A DNA stretch of 33,306 nucleotides. It comes from a virus. The translations under genes were made by a program, and so were the position numbers. The stretch covers positions 1-33,306 of IMG/VR virus record IMGVR_UViG_3300043775_000772; one strand, given 5' to 3'. The notes under the pieces are model-generated. The model searched no databases and was not told the origin of the DNA. It was given only the letters and a program-made list of their open reading frames with translations. Of the stretch, positions 14,530 through 21,256 are shown piece after piece (the first letter of the stretch is position 1; the number at the start of each line of letters is the position of its first letter).

Positions 14530-14814
14530 TCATTCTTTTATAAACGTTCCGTTAATTGTTTTACCTTTTCGGTATTCAATAACTTTAAAGGCACGTTTTG
14601 CACAATCTTCTAATGAATAACCCATTTGATTAGCTAATATAACAAGTGTGATGTAAGTATCTCCAAGCGCATCGATTGTTTCTGCGATGTCTTTTTTTAG
14701 TATTGCAGAAGATAATTCTCCAATTTCCTCATACACCTTTGCAAGTTGTTGAAACTTATTGTCGGGGTTGTCTAAGTTACGAGCTTTTGCCCAATTTATT
14801 ATTTCTCTTTCCAT
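14530..14814 (-). CDS. MazG-like nucleotide pyrophosphohydrolase
   Basis: The protein has 94 residues and an all-helical layout. The metal-binding motif EEIGEL (30-35) and the downstream acidic pair (AETIDALGD, about 44-52) match MazG-type enzymes, which hydrolyse NTPs or dNTPs to monophosphate and pyrophosphate. In phages this group may clean modified nucleotides or lower host alarmone signalling. It overlaps the upstream gene by 16 bases. Substrate is unknown, and the family call is fairly secure. Confidence 0.75.
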   Translation of the reverse strand: MEREIINWAKARNLDNPDNKFQQLAKVYEEIGELSSAILKKDIAETIDALGDTYITLVILANQMGYSLEDCAKRAFKVIEYRKGKTINGTFIKE

Positions 14815-15149
14815 TCTTTAATATATAAATCAATTAAAAATTTTGTTTTCTCTAAGTCCTGTACAAAGTTACCTTTCTTTCTGCATCTTACAAGGCGTTT
14901 GACTAAGTCAAATTCGTATGCGTTTAAGTCATGGTCTTCTGCAAACTTGTAAAGACTTCCTTTCTCATTATTGTAATAGCTCGGCGTGTTATCGGTAACT
15001 ACTTCAAAGTAATTTTCGATAGTGTCAAACTGATGTTCTTGGCCTTTATCATTCATAATCCAAATATAGCTATTATCTTTTTTTATCACATCGTAAACTT
15101 TACCAAAAGTAACATTCGCAAAGTGTTTTTCAATACATCTTAACTTCAT
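14799..15149 (-). CDS. Hypothetical protein, possible SH3-like fold
   Basis: The protein has 116 residues. The N-terminal 50 residues (CIEKHFANVTFGKVYDVIKK, IWIMNDKGQEHQF) look like a small beta barrel of the kind common in short phage proteins. The C-terminal half is helical (EYDLV-like segment NAYEFDLVKRLVRCRKKGNF). A related opening (GKTYKV) occurs in the 70-residue protein after 16.1 kb. It overlaps both neighbours by a few bases. Function unknown. Confidence 0.6.
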   Translation of the reverse strand: MKLRCIEKHFANVTFGKVYDVIKKDNSYIWIMNDKGQEHQFDTIENYFEVVTDNTPSYYNNEKGSLYKFAEDHDLNAYEFDLVKRLVRCRKKGNFVQDLEKTKFLIDLYIKEWKEK

Positions 15150-15508
15150 AAATTATACATTTTACTTATCTCTTCATTAATACCATAATCAATTAGGTAT
15201 CTCCTACCGTTTAGTTCACCCCAGTTTGCTTTGTTATATAGGTCGCAGTTATTAATATCAAGCTCTTCAATCAAACCTTTGACTAAATCAACATCTGTAT
15301 AGTCAACCGAGTCGACAGGGTTATATCGCTTCATTTTTATTATCCCTCGTTTGTAGGAATAAAGCTCACCTAATATCCCCAGGTCTTTGTACTTGTCCCA
15401 AAGGTTACATTCCTGTAAGCATTGCAAGTACCCACGCAATGATATGGGTACTTTAACAACGTGTTCCTTGAATATGAATACTACTCGTGTACTAACTTTA
15501 ATTTTCAT
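15146..15508 (-). CDS. Hypothetical protein
   Basis: The protein has 120 residues: N-terminal strand (KIKVSTRVVFIFKEHVVKVP), then RGYLQCLQECNLWDKYKDLG and ILGELYSYKRGIIKMKRYNP, and a helical, acidic second half. The pattern VFIFKEHVVKVP followed by a conserved ECNLWD-like helix resembles the small, kinase-like N-lobe remnants seen in some phage proteins, but this is weak. It overlaps both neighbours by four bases. No function can be given. Confidence 0.6.
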   Translation of the reverse strand: MKIKVSTRVVFIFKEHVVKVPISLRGYLQCLQECNLWDKYKDLGILGELYSYKRGIIKMKRYNPVDSVDYTDVDLVKGLIEELDINNCDLYNKANWGELNGRRYLIDYGINEEISKMYNL

Positions 15509-16149
15509 AATTCAAATGCTTTTATTGATTCTGCAAAGTTACCGTTTTCTTTTAATTGTGAAAGCATTTCGGCAACTACTTCACGTGTTTCTTGTTGTGT
15601 GTCTGACTTAAGTCTAAGATTGAAAACGTGTATAAACGATAGTAGTGAGCCTGTCCACAAAAAAGTAGTGTTAAGATTCAACGGTAAAATTGTTCGTGCC
15701 TGTTCTTTTGATACTCCTAAACTAATTAATTGTTTATACGCATTCTGACAAAGTTCTTTTACATTGTATTCAATCTCATTGCATTTTTCTTGTGCGTCGT
15801 ACGGTAAAGCTCCTGCACTGCCTTGTTTACTATCTTTGCTTTGTTCTCTCCATTCGCTGATTAGTGTGTAAGTATCACTGAAATCCACGTAACGACCGCT
15901 TATACTATTAGCACTCATTCCAACCTGATGTTTAAACAATTGCCTCTCAACATATATAGGGCAGTTTATTCTAAACGTTAGTTGTGGATGTCTAAACACT
16001 GAGGTGTGTTTATGCTTAACCAAATAGTTTATCAATCTACTATTCTGTTCTTCTGAATAGTTACTTGCTTTCTTATCAAACGATACTCTCGCTGCATCGC
16101 ATACGGTCGCATCGTTACCGTATACGGATATTAATTCAATTTTACTCAT
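15505..16149 (-). CDS. thyX: FAD-dependent thymidylate synthase, variant motif
   Basis: The protein has 214 residues, a usual length for ThyX, which makes dTMP from dUMP using methylene-tetrahydrofolate and NADPH with FAD. Conserved landmarks are VCDAARVSF near the start, LVKHKHTSVFRHPQLTFRI (43-61), ERQLFKHQVGM and NSISGRYVDF (68-90), and RTILPLNLNTTF. The signature normally written RHR-x7-S is altered: the first arginine region reads KHQ or HQV, and the usual NE pair reads NS. This looks like a divergent phage form, so activity should not be assumed. It overlaps both neighbours by four bases. It would supply thymidylate for the AT-rich genome. Confidence 0.85.
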   Translation of the reverse strand: MSKIELISVYGNDATVCDAARVSFDKKASNYSEEQNSRLINYLVKHKHTSVFRHPQLTFRINCPIYVERQLFKHQVGMSANSISGRYVDFSDTYTLISEWREQSKDSKQGSAGALPYDAQEKCNEIEYNVKELCQNAYKQLISLGVSKEQARTILPLNLNTTFLWTGSLLSFIHVFNLRLKSDTQQETREVVAEMLSQLKENGNFAESIKAFEL

Positions 16150-16358
16150 ACTAAATCAAATAAATGTTCTACAAACTTATGAGAAAACTCAGTAGTACTA
16201 TCTAAATTATTTTCTACCGTAAAACTATCGATAGTGTGTGATACAACTTTATATGTTTTACCCTCTGTAAAAGGTGTAATTACACCACCATACCACGCAT
16301 CAATTTGTTGAAAGTCATATCTACACAATAACAAATCTCCTGTTTTATAATTATTCAT
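16146..16358 (-). CDS. Hypothetical protein upstream of thyX
   Basis: The protein has 70 residues, beta-rich, with the segment KTGDLLLCRYDFQQIDAWYG and GKTYKVVSHTIDSFTVENN. It resembles small barrel proteins seen in many phages. It overlaps thyX by ATGA. No specific function is visible. Confidence 0.6.
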   Translation of the reverse strand: MNNYKTGDLLLCRYDFQQIDAWYGGVITPFTEGKTYKVVSHTIDSFTVENNLDSTTEFSHKFVEHLFDLV

Positions 16359-16376
16359 ATTTTCTATTTTTATTAA

Positions 16377-16547
16377 TTAACTACCACAATATAAGCAATC
16401 TGTATCTTCATCTAATTCAGGATTATCTACTATCTCAGGGTTTAACCGCTTTTTCAAGTCGTAGATTTTTTGTTGGATGTCCCCATCGGCAAATAAATCG
16501 CCTGTTAACAATGCTTTTAATTGCTCTATTTCTTCTTTAATTTCCAT
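16377..16547 (-). CDS. Small acidic protein with a C-terminal Cys pair
   Basis: The 56-residue frame starts MEIKEEIEQLKALLTGDLF and overlaps the previous gene by 11 bases. The first 40 residues are a predicted coiled coil, followed by an acidic tail ending DCLYCGS with a Cys-x2-Cys pair. The pair could bind zinc in a dimer. No family is recognised. Confidence 0.6.
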   Translation of the reverse strand: MEIKEEIEQLKALLTGDLFADGDIQQKIYDLKKRLNPEIVDNPELDEDTDCLYCGS

Positions 16548-16692
16548 CGTTATATTTATTATAATATGCTTTTCTAATTAATCTACCTACGTTAATAACG
16601 CCGACACGATTCTCTCTGAACTTCCACCTGTCGATGTCAAACTCTATCGCTATCATCCAGCGATTCCTGTTCTTATTATTTCTTGAAATCAT
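16537..16692 (-). CDS. Small basic hypothetical protein
   Basis: The protein has 51 residues from the ATG at 16692, which overlaps the previous stop codon as ATGA. A longer frame from 16725 is possible but would overlap the upstream gene. Composition is basic with many Asn, Arg and Trp (NRWMIAIEFDIDRWKFRE). It might bind nucleic acid. No family is recognised. Confidence 0.5.
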   Translation of the reverse strand: MISRNNKNRNRWMIAIEFDIDRWKFRENRVGVINVGRLIRKAYYNKYNDGN

Positions 16693-16907
16693 AAGTTTTC
16701 CAGTTCTGTTTTTACTTCTTGCCAATAATCCATTGTTGAATATATTGTTGTATTAAATGGATTGCTGTGAGGATTTGAATTTATTATCTCATCAACCGAT
16801 AATATAGCGCATTGTTTAGCTATATCAAAATTACCATTAAAAACATGAACAGATAATAACTCATTATACTTATCAAATAACTCGTGTGCTTTCTCTTTCG
16901 CTGTCAT
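16689..16907 (-). CDS. Small helical protein, paralogue of the gene upstream
   Basis: The protein has 72 residues and shares its frame of conserved positions with the 74-residue protein upstream: MT-KEK--ELF--Y at the start, AKQCA---V-E in the middle, and EVK-ELE-L at the end. This is a tandem duplication that has diverged. The core AKQCAILSVDEII is helical. Similar AKQCALIAVDE segments occur in small proteins of many Bacteroidota phages. No function is assigned. Confidence 0.65.
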   Translation of the reverse strand: MTAKEKAHELFDKYNELLSVHVFNGNFDIAKQCAILSVDEIINSNPHSNPFNTTIYSTMDYWQEVKTELENL

Positions 16908-17128
16908 AACTTTTCTAGTTCTTCTTTAACTTCTAATAAATACATTGTTTTATCAAATCTTTCACTTAAATCTCCTGTTATAAATTCACGTGCAAATTCA
17001 ACTGCAATTAATGCGCATTGTTTTGCCATTTCTTTTCTTATAACCCTGTTAATTACTGGATTGATTTGATTCATTCCTTTATTAACATACATCATAAACA
17101 ATTCTTCTGATTTCTCTTTTGGTGTCAT
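16904..17128 (-). CDS. Small helical protein, first of a tandem pair
   Basis: The protein has 74 residues (MTPKEKSEELFMMYVNKGMN) and overlaps the next, related gene by ATGA. The two share the MT-KEK--ELF start, an AKQCA core and an EVK-ELE-L end, while the middle differs in length and sequence. It is helical and lies in the middle of the replication and recombination block. Function unknown. Confidence 0.65.
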   Translation of the reverse strand: MTPKEKSEELFMMYVNKGMNQINPVINRVIRKEMAKQCALIAVEFAREFITGDLSERFDKTMYLLEVKEELEKL

Positions 17129-17433
17129 TGTATCTCAATATTAATGTTTTCTTTGAACTCGTCAATCTGTTTGATAACATTGGAATAGGTTTGAGCCATT
17201 GTTTCGTTGTTGTTCTCTACAAAGGTAGCTGCAAACCTTTCAACTCCTGTAATGAAAGCATTTATTGTTTGCTTTATCTCACGCTTGTGAAATATATTAT
17301 CAGATACATCGTCTAATGAATGCAAAGCCGATTGACATAACATTGTAGCATGAGCTATGTGTTTGTAATATTCTATCGCCTGCTGACGTTTAGCCTCAGT
17401 CAAATCGCTGAGGCTTGTTACTTTCTTTTTCAT
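17125..17433 (-). CDS. Hypothetical helical protein
   Basis: The protein has 102 residues from the ATG at 17433, one base after the SSB-like gene. The longer frame from 17484 would overlap that gene. It is helical throughout (LSDLTEAKRQQAIEYYKHIA, VENNNETMAQTYSNVIKQID) and no motif is recognised. Confidence 0.6.
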   Translation of the reverse strand: MKKKVTSLSDLTEAKRQQAIEYYKHIAHATMLCQSALHSLDDVSDNIFHKREIKQTINAFITGVERFAATFVENNNETMAQTYSNVIKQIDEFKENINIEIQ

Positions 17434-17434
17434 G

Positions 17435-17734
17435 TTAAAATGGTGTTTCTTCTGTTGATTCAACTTTGTTAACTCTCCACGCATCTATTGATGTGAAATA
17501 CTTCCCTTGCCACTCGTTGGTTTTGAAGTTAAATAGTACCTCAACTTCTTGGTCAACTTTGTTGTACTGTAAGAACTTATCTACTTTCTCAGTTCCAAAG
17601 ATACCAAACTTTACCGCTTGAGGGTATTGCCCCTCCAATTCTTTTACTACAAACTCAATCTTTTTGTTTGCTCCTACTTCAACCACTTCTAAAATGTTTG
17701 TGATTTTACCGTTAAATTTCATTTCGTTTTTCAT
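17435..17734 (-). CDS. DUF3127-type single-strand DNA-binding-like protein
   Basis: The protein has 99 residues with the strand order of an OB fold. It shows KFNGKITNILEVVEVG, IEFVVKELEGQYPQAVKF, KVDQEVEVLFNFKTNEWQGK and YFTSIDAWRVNKVE, all landmarks of the DUF3127 group from Bacteroidota, which resembles single-strand DNA-binding proteins. It ends in an acidic, unstructured tip (ESTEETPF), as in SSB tails that recruit replication partners. It lies next to the exonuclease and ERF genes, so it probably protects single strands in recombination. DNA binding is inferred from the fold. Confidence 0.75.
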   Translation of the reverse strand: MKNEMKFNGKITNILEVVEVGANKKIEFVVKELEGQYPQAVKFGIFGTEKVDKFLQYNKVDQEVEVLFNFKTNEWQGKYFTSIDAWRVNKVESTEETPF

Positions 17735-17873
17735 CTTCTTTTATTTTATTGTTTGCTATTTTAAACGCCTCTTTGACGCATTCTGTTACACTATACTTTT
17801 TCTTTTGGTACTTAAGCCTCATCCTTATCTCATCGATAGGTATGTCGCTAAAGTCAACTATACTTCTTTTCAT
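17712..17873 (-). CDS. Small hypothetical protein overlapping the exonuclease end
   Basis: The 53-residue frame begins MKRSIVDFSDIPIDEIRMRL and overlaps the exonuclease stop by 20 bases and the SSB-like gene by 23 bases in another frame. It is basic and helical (KKKYSVTECVKEAFKIANNK). The overlap on both sides supports a real gene; it may be an accessory of the recombination genes. No family recognised. Confidence 0.55.
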   Translation of the reverse strand: MKRSIVDFSDIPIDEIRMRLKYQKKKYSVTECVKEAFKIANNKIKEDEKRNEI

Positions 17874-18480
17874 GTATTTGGTTTATGTATTGTTGATAAT
17901 ATTCAATTGCTGCCGCTGAGCGCTCTAACATTTCCTGTTCAAGTTCTAAGTCACGTTCAATCGTTAACATCGTTACAAGGCTTTGAATCGGTGTATCTCG
18001 CACTCTATGTAGTTCTTCACTTTCGTAACCTATTAAGTCGCTTGGTGTGTTGACCATGCAGTAAGCAAGTGCAGCACGTTCTACATTGTACAAGAACATA
18101 TAGCCCCGTAATTGATACTCATAATCTTTGATATTAATATCTCCAGGAGTTGCTGGGAATGTATCAAAGCTCCACGATGTTTTAATGTCGATAATTAACT
18201 CAGGTGTAACTATGTCCGCTTCCCCTGTTAGCAGCTCGGTTGTTTTACGTTCCGTGTTCTTTTCGTAGTTAGTGAACAGAACATCGTTTAGTAGTTCAAT
18301 AGATTGGTTTTCGCATTGTATACCCTTAGTTACGTACTTGTTGTTTAACTCAGTAGTGTAACCGAAGTAATCTTGTTTCGCAATTGACTTGATGTAACTC
18401 TTTGCTGTTTCGGATAAACCCCCGTCTTTTGAACGGGAATTAACCATTATTTTCGGTAGTGATGAACAACGTATTAACAT
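17854..18480 (-). CDS. PD-(D/E)XK exonuclease, recombination partner of ERF
   Basis: The protein has 208 residues with the core of the YqaJ or lambda-exonuclease-like group: E57 in GIQCENQSIELL, D89 in GEADIV, D98 and K100 in IIDIKTSW, and the later Gln motif in DYEYQLRGYM. Such enzymes resect one strand of double-stranded DNA to leave 3' ends for an annealing protein. It lies close to the ERF gene, so the two form a single-strand annealing recombination system. It overlaps the upstream gene by seven bases. The C-terminal helices (about 165-208) are charged and may be a binding arm. Confidence 0.8.
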   Translation of the reverse strand: MLIRCSSLPKIMVNSRSKDGGLSETAKSYIKSIAKQDYFGYTTELNNKYVTKGIQCENQSIELLNDVLFTNYEKNTERKTTELLTGEADIVTPELIIDIKTSWSFDTFPATPGDINIKDYEYQLRGYMFLYNVERAALAYCMVNTPSDLIGYESEELHRVRDTPIQSLVTMLTIERDLELEQEMLERSAAAIEYYQQYINQIHEKKYS

Positions 18481-18758
18481 GATTTTTTAAATTTTAATTG
18501 ATTATACTTTAACAATTCAGCGTCTTCATGTTCCGTTAAATCTTCTATAACTTCACAATCAATACAAAGTGTATCCGATGTAATATTATACCATTGGTGT
18601 GTTGCTTTTCCAATAAATTCAACTGATACAAATTCAACTCCTTCTGATATTGAATCATAAAAAACAACCGAAGAACCAATAGGTGCAATATATTCTTTTC
18701 CTTCTAAACGCATTAAAGGCTCACCCTCTCTATCGTATAATTCATATGTTACTAACAT
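18474..18758 (-). CDS. Hypothetical protein between recombination genes
   Basis: The protein has 94 residues, all beta by eye (EPLMRLEGKEYIAPIGSSVV, DSISEGVEFVSVEFIGKATH), and acidic at the end. It overlaps both neighbours by seven bases. No motif is recognised; a role with ERF or exonuclease is possible only from position. Confidence 0.6.
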   Translation of the reverse strand: MLVTYELYDREGEPLMRLEGKEYIAPIGSSVVFYDSISEGVEFVSVEFIGKATHQWYNITSDTLCIDCEVIEDLTEHEDAELLKYNQLKFKKSC

Positions 18759-19255
18759 AGCTCCAATTGTTTAGGTGTTAATTCAAATTTCTCTTTTAGC
18801 TTTTCCATTGTGTACTCACCTTTCTTAATCTTTTCAAGTGCAGCAGCCAACCTGTCGTCTGATATTGTTTCTTTGCGTTTGCCTGTTTGCTCTCCACTCG
18901 CATCGATGTCTTTATCGGTAACAAGTCCTAACATAGATGAAAGGCAGTATCTTCTAAAGTAAGTTATCGCACTACCCATAACCTGGAAGTCGTTCATTCC
19001 TTTGAGCTGTACATTCATTGGAATATCTGTTTTACTTTCAATTGACTCACCGCTTTCAACGTGAAAAATGATAGTGACCATTTGATTTTCTTGAAGCAAT
19101 TGTGTAAATCCTAACCCGTTCTTTTTCATTAATGGATTGATTACTTTATAGATTGCTGTAAGGTCTGCATATGAGTAGCCAAAACCTTGAGTGCCTTTGT
19201 GTATTGTTGGTACCTCCTGTTGGAAGTTAGCCAATGCTTTGTATAAATTTTTCAT
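18752..19255 (-). CDS. erf: ERF-family single-strand annealing protein
   Basis: The protein has 167 residues with clear ERF-family landmarks: ALANFQQEVPTIHKGTQGFG, YADLTAIYKVINPLMKKNGL, GFTQLLQENQMVTIIFHVES and DFQVMGSAITYFRRYCLSSM with GLVTDKDIDA. ERF proteins anneal complementary single strands and help circularise or recombine phage DNA. It is a little short compared with ERF relatives, the missing part being C-terminal. It overlaps the following gene by seven bases and pairs with the exonuclease. Confidence 0.85.
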   Translation of the reverse strand: MKNLYKALANFQQEVPTIHKGTQGFGYSYADLTAIYKVINPLMKKNGLGFTQLLQENQMVTIIFHVESGESIESKTDIPMNVQLKGMNDFQVMGSAITYFRRYCLSSMLGLVTDKDIDASGEQTGKRKETISDDRLAAALEKIKKGEYTMEKLKEKFELTPKQLELC

Positions 19256-19464
19256 GATACAATTAGTTTTAAATTGTTTTTCTTAAAGATTGTCATTTCT
19301 AAGTCGTATTCAATTGAATCCCAATTAATATTTAAATGGTCAATTAATACGTCCTGTTCAAATGCTCCGAGTACTATCGACCCGTTGTAAATGCTAATTG
19401 AAAAGAACTTTGAAGCATCGACCTTCCGAAGTATCAATGCTAATTTTCTGAGGTTTGTTTTCAT
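19252..19464 (-). CDS. Small hypothetical protein upstream of ERF
   Basis: The protein has 70 residues, starting MKTNLRKLALILRKVDASKF, mostly helix then strands (SISIYNGSIVLGAFEQDVLI). It is the first gene after the internal promoter near 19.5 kb and overlaps ERF by four bases. No family is recognised. Confidence 0.55.
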   Translation of the reverse strand: MKTNLRKLALILRKVDASKFFSISIYNGSIVLGAFEQDVLIDHLNINWDSIEYDLEMTIFKKNNLKLIVS

Positions 19465-19489
19465 TGTGTGTTTTGTTTTAGTTGTGTTA

Positions 19490-19519
19490 CAAATATAATC
19501 ATTAATTATTAATCCGCAA
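19490..19519 (-). promoter_or_regulatory. Bacteroidota-type promoter for the recombination genes
   Basis: Minus strand: TTG (19519-19517), 19-bp spacer, TATATTTG (19497-19490), a full match to the Bacteroidota consensus. Transcription would start about 20 bases before the 70-residue gene. It overlaps the last codons of the nuclease gene. Confidence 0.6.
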
Positions 19520-19844
19520 GTATTTCTTTAAATTTTTCTAAACTTTTTATTAAATAATATTTGAAGCCTTGGTTTTCAACAAGCGTTTGGAACTCTTTTT
19601 GTTTGTCAGATTGCCTTCCAACGTCTGTTTTTACTTCGATAAAATACACGTTACCAAAATGTATCATAATTAAATCAGATACACCCGGAAACAATCCTGT
19701 TGCAATTTTTCTCATTTGTTCCTTTGCATCTTTTGAATCATTAGGTACTGAAAAAATTAAATTTCGTGGATAATGTTTCTTTAAGCAATAGTTATTTCTA
19801 TACCACATTACTATTTCCTGTTGAATTTTGTCTTCACTTTTCAT
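19509..19844 (-). CDS. VRR-NUC domain nuclease
   Basis: The protein has 111 residues, the whole being a VRR-NUC domain of the PD-(D/E)XK type. Landmarks: early Glu in DKIQQEIVMWYR, GVSDLIMI with the catalytic Asp, FIEVKT with Glu and Lys, and GRQSDKQKEFQTLVENQGF. In the family these act on branched or flapped DNA and often accompany helicases. It overlaps the helicase stop by four bases, so the two probably act together. Substrate is not shown. Confidence 0.85.
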   Translation of the reverse strand: MKSEDKIQQEIVMWYRNNYCLKKHYPRNLIFSVPNDSKDAKEQMRKIATGLFPGVSDLIMIHFGNVYFIEVKTDVGRQSDKQKEFQTLVENQGFKYYLIKSLEKFKEILAD

Positions 19845-21256
19845 TTGTACTTTAAATTAAATTGTCTGTTTGCCCATCCTTTTTTATAGCCCATATATTT
19901 CTCATAAGCAAAATAATCTTCTTTTGTTTTCAATTGGTGGAATATCCATGATACTTTATAACCTTTTGCTTTTTGTATCATTTCTAGTTCTTTAAATGTT
20001 GCACCTTGTATTTTAGATTTTAAAGCGTTTGAAGATAGTTTTTGAAGTTCTACAATTACATCTTCCTCTTTTTCCTTTTCGGACTTTTCAAACACGTGAC
20101 CACATTCGGGACAATCCATAATTCTTGCAGGCATAAGGTAGCAACATTCGGGACATTCTTTTATTGGTGCAGCACCTTCTTTTTTTTCTTTTTTCTTTAA
20201 ATTCCATTTTCTTGGTGCTTCCCAATAGTGATGTCTTTGAATGTTATTCCCAAAATCTAATATTGTAAATTCATTTTTTATTGGTGTAACCCTCGAGCCA
20301 CGGCCTACCATTTGAAGGAATAAAGGCAAAGACTTTGTGGCCCTATATAAAATTACAACTTCAATAGTTGGGCAATCAAAACCCGTTGTCAAAATTCCGT
20401 AGTTTGACAAAATTGCACCAGGTGTATTTTCAAACCATTCTATAACTTCATCTCTATTATTCATGTAACAATCCACATGCTTTGCGTTCAAGCCTTTGCT
20501 TACAAATGAATTTACAAGCTCAATGGATGAATCTCTACTTGGTGCAAATATTATTGCTTTCTTACCGTTGCAAATTTTTGTGTAATTATCATACACACCG
20601 TGGTAAAGTTGTATCTCTGAATATTTATCTGCCATGCTTTTCTCATCGTAATCACCAGCTTTTGTTTTTACACCTTTTAAATCAACTTTAACACCATATG
20701 AAATAGGAGTTGATAAATTACCACTCTCTATTAAATCAGGTGTATCTATGACTTGTATAATATCATCGTAAAACTTTTCCAAACTTAATTGTTTGCCCTC
20801 TCGGTGTGGTGTTGCAGTTGCACCTATTACATACGTTTTTTTATTTATGTAATCAAATAATCCATCAAATATAGATTTGTGAGCTTCGTCAATTATGATT
20901 AAATCTAAACTATGAATCCACTCTTTTAGTATTTCAATCCTACGCATTACCGTTTGAATCATTCCAACAAATAGATTTTCGTTTAAATCTACTTTTGAAT
21001 TTGGCTTTATCAATTGTGGCTTTAATCCTAACTTTAATAATACGCTATCTGACTGAGAAAACAACTCTTTCCTATCTGTTAAAATCAGTATATTTTTGTT
21101 TTTTGTAAATGCGTTTTTACACATGTAGGAAAACATAACAGTTTTGCCCGATCCTGTTGGGGCGCATAAAACTATTTTTTTATTTCCTTTCTTAAATGAA
21201 TTTTGTAATCCATCTACATATTGTTTCTGATATTCTCTAAGTTCTAAAATGGACAT
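19841..21256 (-). CDS. SF2 DNA helicase with a zinc ribbon
   Basis: The protein has 471 residues and resembles RecQ or UvrB-like SF2 enzymes of phages. Motif I CAPTGSGKT (31-39), motif II DEAH (123-126), motif III GATATPHREG (145-154), motif VI QMVGRGSR (about 315-325). Two Cys-Pro-Glu-Cys units (CPECCYLMPARIMDCPECG, near 370) form a likely zinc ribbon, followed by a helical tail. It would unwind or remodel DNA in replication or recombination. It starts 13 bases inside the primase-helicase gene and overlaps the nuclease gene by four bases. Confidence 0.85.
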   Translation of the reverse strand: MSILELREYQKQYVDGLQNSFKKGNKKIVLCAPTGSGKTVMFSYMCKNAFTKNKNILILTDRKELFSQSDSVLLKLGLKPQLIKPNSKVDLNENLFVGMIQTVMRRIEILKEWIHSLDLIIIDEAHKSIFDGLFDYINKKTYVIGATATPHREGKQLSLEKFYDDIIQVIDTPDLIESGNLSTPISYGVKVDLKGVKTKAGDYDEKSMADKYSEIQLYHGVYDNYTKICNGKKAIIFAPSRDSSIELVNSFVSKGLNAKHVDCYMNNRDEVIEWFENTPGAILSNYGILTTGFDCPTIEVVILYRATKSLPLFLQMVGRGSRVTPIKNEFTILDFGNNIQRHHYWEAPRKWNLKKKEKKEGAAPIKECPECCYLMPARIMDCPECGHVFEKSEKEKEEDVIVELQKLSSNALKSKIQGATFKELEMIQKAKGYKVSWIFHQLKTKEDYFAYEKYMGYKKGWANRQFNLKYK

